Shown here one piece after another: positions 60,947 through 64,000 of a DNA stretch of 64,000 bases. The position numbers were made by a program, and so were the translations under genes. The notes below the pieces were generated by a model, which ran no database searches, was not told where the DNA came from, and saw only the letters and a program-made list of their open reading frames with translations. This DNA comes from Combretum micranthum (lineage: Eukaryota > Streptophyta > Magnoliopsida > Myrtales > Combretaceae). Positions within the stretch are counted from its first letter, which is position 1, and each line of letters opens with the position of its first letter. Location: assembly GCA_024138025.1 (NCBI GenBank), contig JAMXBD010001096.1, forward strand, positions 124,001 through 188,000, written 5' to 3'.

Positions 60947-61737
60947 TAGACATCGCACGGTTAGGGTCGGTTCCGACCCCAACCAAAACCGCCAGAGGGG
61001 CGGTTCACGGTTCCAAGTAACCGCCGGTTCTGACGGTTCCGATTTCACGTGAACCGGTTTTTTTTTTTTTTTTTTTGAAAAAATGAAGAAAACAATATAA
61101 AATGGATTAATTAAAAGTCAGTTGAAGAATAAGAGGGATTGTGGTTGGTGGCACTTAAAAAGTGCCGCTAGTTAAATTAGTATGTAAATAAAATAAGAGA
61201 TGGTAAAATTAGAAAAAAATAATTGAATAAAAAAGTTAATTTATAATTATAAAAAGAAGAAAAAAGAGATTGTAAAGTAAAAAAAAGCAAGCATTCTCTT
61301 TATAATAATAAATAAATATATTATATCATAGATATGTTAATATCTTTTTTATTAATTTATGTTAATCTCTTCTTAAATAAAATTATATAGACCTTTGATT
61401 TTGAAAAAGTTTGCATTTACACTTTGAACATAGCGGACATTAATTTTTGATACATTAATTGTGTATGTATGTTAAATTTGTCTTTAATAATATCATGCGC
61501 AGGTTTGTTTTTTGTTTTTTTTTTTTTAATTCAAATATTTGGCCAGTTGGAACCGCCGGTTCCGGGTCTGAAATAGCGGTTCCGGACCCGGTTGGAATAA
61601 CGGTTCCACCACGCCTAATCGCCGGCGGGTCCTTAGACGGTTCGGAACCGTCACCGATGGGGCAATTCTTGGGTCAGGAACCGCCGATGACGATTCGGGG
61701 CGGTTTACGGTTCGGAACCGCCCCGTGATGATGTCTA
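60947..61737. mobile_element. hAT-type non-autonomous transposon (791 bp)
   Basis: The ends are TAGACATCGCACGG and (reverse complement) TAGACATCATCACGG, terminal inverted repeats differing by a small indel. The flanking octamer tcttgtaa is exact on both sides (60939-60946 and 61738-61745), the size typical for hAT. Both subterminal regions are packed with CGGTTCCG, GAACCGCC and CCGCCGGTTC words in both orientations, while the centre is AT-rich. A T-run is at 61060-61075. There is no transposase; open frames at 61459-61771 come from the GC-rich repeats. Confidence 0.92.
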
Positions 61738-61745
61738 TCTTGTAA

Positions 61746-62340
61746 AATCCTCTTGCTATCAAAAACTTCATTTGACCTTCTGAACTATCCTCTGTACTAA
61801 CTTCTGGATTGTTCTCTTTTTATATTTCCCTCATATACATCTTCCGAATGCCTTTTGAATTTTTCTAAACAACTTTTACCTTCTGAACTATCCTCTGGTT
61901 ATTCTTTTGGTTAACACTCAAACCTTCAAAACATTATCTTTTCTAATAAACAAATTCTGTATCAACTTCTAGATGATCTTCTGGATGTGTGTTAAAACAA
62001 TATTACACCTTCTGTATTATCTTCTATATACCATATAATAACTCTTGTTTTTGTTTTTCCTTAAAAACGACTTCATGTAAGACCCTCTGGAGTATCTTCT
62101 AAATGAAATTTTTATACGTTAACAAGGCTCTGCTTATGTTCTATATAATCCTCTGGATTTCCAATATCCTTAATTAAAGCTTGTTATTATTCTTAACTTA
62201 AATATCCTGTGCACTTAAAAAATAATTAGATTTCTTTAACTATTTAGTTATCATCAAAACTTCATTTATAGAGAATCAACAAACTTCCAAACTATTTTTA
62301 ATCATAAGAAAATGTCACCTTTATAAGAAATCAAAATTTC
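61746..62340. repeat. Degenerate cttctgaa(c/t)tatcctctgga-type repeats
   Basis: The words ccttctgaactatcctctg, cttctggattgttctc, ccttctgtattatcttct, ctctggagtatcttct and atcctctggattt recur at irregular spacing between about 61778 and 62160. This suggests an old, decayed short tandem array. No coding frame. Confidence 0.4.
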
Positions 62341-63345
62341 CTACTTTTTGAATAAAGAAACCAATAAAAAACTATATAGCCTAGTTTTAGAGGAGAGTAT
62401 GCCCATTGGTGTGCCAAAAGTCAAGACTCTCACCCCTACTGCCAAAGGACGAAATAGGAGCTCCAAGAAAGGAAGTCGTAACCAAGCACGAGTTCACGAG
62501 CGCAAGGAGAGGATGTCAAGTCAAGAAGGAAGCGTCGCATTTACTCGAAGCATAGCACCTTAGTTAACTAAATTAGCAATAACTAAAAAAAGTAGTTAAG
62601 TGTCTAGAAGGTAACAAGTGAATTGATGATTCCCTTAAATATGATTCCCTCATATTGTTTTATGATATTTATGTTATGCCTTTTTCCGCAAATAAATTTC
62701 TTAATATTAGAAAAAGATGTCCTGTTTTGCAATTTTATGAAGTTATATTTTGAGAATTCTTGATTGCCTACCAAATTTTGTTGAGTGCCTGCTCCATGAT
62801 TTTATTTCCATGAGTTTGAATTTCAATCATAATTTCTAATCTTTTTATGTTTAAGCTTTCCATATTTCCATTAAATGAAATTTCCTTTTATGGTTATTTG
62901 GATTTCATTTTCCATGCTTTTTATTTCGTAAATTTCTGTATTTAATTTTGATAATTATGGTTGTTCTAGATTTTTCGAGATTTCCATTGAATATCTTGCC
63001 AAAACTTAATAAGTTAAGAGAAAAGAATAAACTCATCTAATTTAAATATTTAAACAGTTGAACTCGAAGGGGACAAAACCACGAGCAACATGCTTCAAGC
63101 CAGCCAGCCGAGGAAGGAAATCAACCCAAAGTTCTCTTTCCAAATCTACAAGCTATGCCACCGCCGAATCCACCGATTGATAACCAGGCCACTCTCCAAC
63201 AGATAGGACAATTGTTGAATATTCTTGTGCAGCAATAGAATGTACACACGCTTGCTCCGACCCCCCCCCCCCCCAAAACGAACATCAAGCATCCGTTGAA
63301 GTGTCTATACCACAATGAGCGATCACATACTACCCCAAAATCCTG
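62341..63345 (+). pseudogene. Remnant of Ty3/gypsy 5' coding region (gag N-terminus fragment)
   Basis: At about 63156-63240 the plus strand reads MPPPNPPIDNQATLQQIGQL followed by a stop, which looks like a gag N-terminus. A proline codon run ends in a 14-base C tract (63261-63274). A separate 71-codon opening at 62348-62563 is rich in K, R and S (TAKGRNRSSKKGSRNQ) and is of unknown origin. Immediately after, the sequence jumps to RT C-terminal homology, so most of gag, protease and RT is deleted. Confidence 0.45.
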
Positions 63346-64000
63346 CATGGATTTTTGGGTTTAACTGGCTATTATCGCCGCTTCTTACATGGTTTTGGAT
63401 TGATTGCTTGCCCCTCACTCAGTTATTGAAGAAGGATAAATTTAACTGGAATGAGGAGGCATAAGGTTCTTTTGAAGCACTTAAACAAGCTTTAAGCAAT
63501 TCTCCTATCCTAAGCCTACCGATTACTAAAAAAGTTCATAGTAGAAACAAATGCTAGTGGTGAGGGGTAATCCGCGGTACTTATGCAGGAGAAGCAACCA
63601 ATTGCTTACATTAGTAAAGCTCTTGCCCCAAAGCATAAAGGCTTATCAGTTAATGGGAAAGAGTTGATGGCATTGATTTATGCCGTAGACAAATGGAGAC
63701 ATTATTTATTAAGTCGCCAATTTCTCATTAGGATTGACCACCAAAGCCTAAATTTGATGGAGTAAAAACTAGTCCTACCCTGTCAACAAAATGGCTCATG
63801 AATCTTTTAGGATTGAATTACTCAATTGAATACAAGAGTGGTAACACTAATGGAGCAGCGGATGCTCTATCAAGGATTGATGGAAATCAGTTGACTCTAT
63901 AAGCTTCAACACCCAAAATTGTGGATGAAGTGAAATTGAGTTGGAGGTTACCATGGGGGTTATGACACTATTTTGGAGAAATTAGAGCAAGGGGAGCAAG
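63343..64000 (+). pseudogene. Ty3/gypsy pol fragment: RT C-terminus and RNase H, truncated by window end
   Basis: It begins at the RT connection region, G-F-L-G-L-T-G-Y-Y-R-R-F. RNase H follows: ETNASGEG, then an in-frame stop, AVLMQEKQPIAYISKALAP, SVNGKELMALIYAVDKWRHY, RIDHQSLN and, after a frame change, AADALSRIDGN. The first catalytic aspartate of RNase H reads asparagine (aat). Stops at several points and the missing RT core make it non-functional. Integrase would follow to the right of the window. The sequence differs from the 18482-19252 copy, so it is another lineage. Confidence 0.88.

Noticed and set aside
61459..61771. Gly/Pro/Arg-rich frames on both strands
   Set aside because: They lie in the CGGTTCCG subterminal repeats of a hAT-type element and extend across its end; no transposase motif is present.
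1..64000. tRNA, rRNA, CRISPR arrays, operons or organelle insertions
   Set aside because: No cloverleaf with A and B boxes, no rRNA core sequence, no spaced direct repeats of CRISPR type and no chloroplast or mitochondrial gene sequence was recognised on either strand.

Overview
This is AT-rich plant nuclear DNA, very probably from a eudicot. It has one multi-exon plant gene, plant-type Ty3/gypsy retrotransposons with long LTRs, several non-autonomous DNA transposons, and no prokaryotic features. No reading frame in the window is complete except the spliced host gene.

Left arm (1-33.6 kb). This is a nest of LTR retrotransposons, mostly on the minus strand. Positions 1-720 hold an old LTR-like piece with a three-fold 192-bp repeat. 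Next come a decayed Tat/Athila-type gag and its 5' LTR (2580-5919), then a degraded plus-strand coding remnant (5920-6623). A second Tat/Athila-like element, carrying only gag-protease, spans 6624-27255. Its right LTR was split by a hAT-type element (12884-27036, 8-bp target duplication). That hAT was split in turn by a 13.4-kb Tekay/Del-type chromovirus (13403-26761, exact 5-bp duplication attta). The chromovirus has 3.56-kb LTRs and a frameshifted gag-pol with gag, protease, RT, RNase H, integrase and chromodomain. To the right, a 4.6-kb solo LTR (27911-32508) has an exact duplication, cttaa, and interrupts an older plus-strand element whose 3' end is visible at 32514-32620.

Middle (33.6-50 kb). 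A fold-back MITE and a diverged LTR (about 34.1-37.5 kb) precede about 3.4 kb with no recognisable gene. The only host gene follows at 41080-47405: six coding exons and 255 aa, with a C-terminal RRM. It is homologous to the plant nuclear-speckle RNA-binding proteins (Arabidopsis NSRa/NSRb, Medicago RBP1). Downstream lies a possible CACTA-type element (48725-49991).

Right arm (50-64 kb). A minus-strand solo LTR (50458-54199) and a plus-strand 5' LTR with its tRNA-iMet primer site (55633-59579) are related and face each other across 1.4 kb. Further right are a textbook 791-bp hAT-type element (60947-61737) with an exact 8-bp duplication, and an internally deleted Ty3/gypsy gag-pol remnant that runs off the window edge.

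The host gene probably acts in nuclear pre-mRNA processing. Everything around it is parasitic or relic DNA, and the nesting gives the order of insertion. I found no tRNA, rRNA or CRISPR. I saw no clearly new biological system. The oddest signals are a GC-rich GCCGGC module shared by two unrelated LTR families, a 109-aa frame upstream of the chromovirus gag, three zinc knuckles in that gag, and the facing LTR pair.
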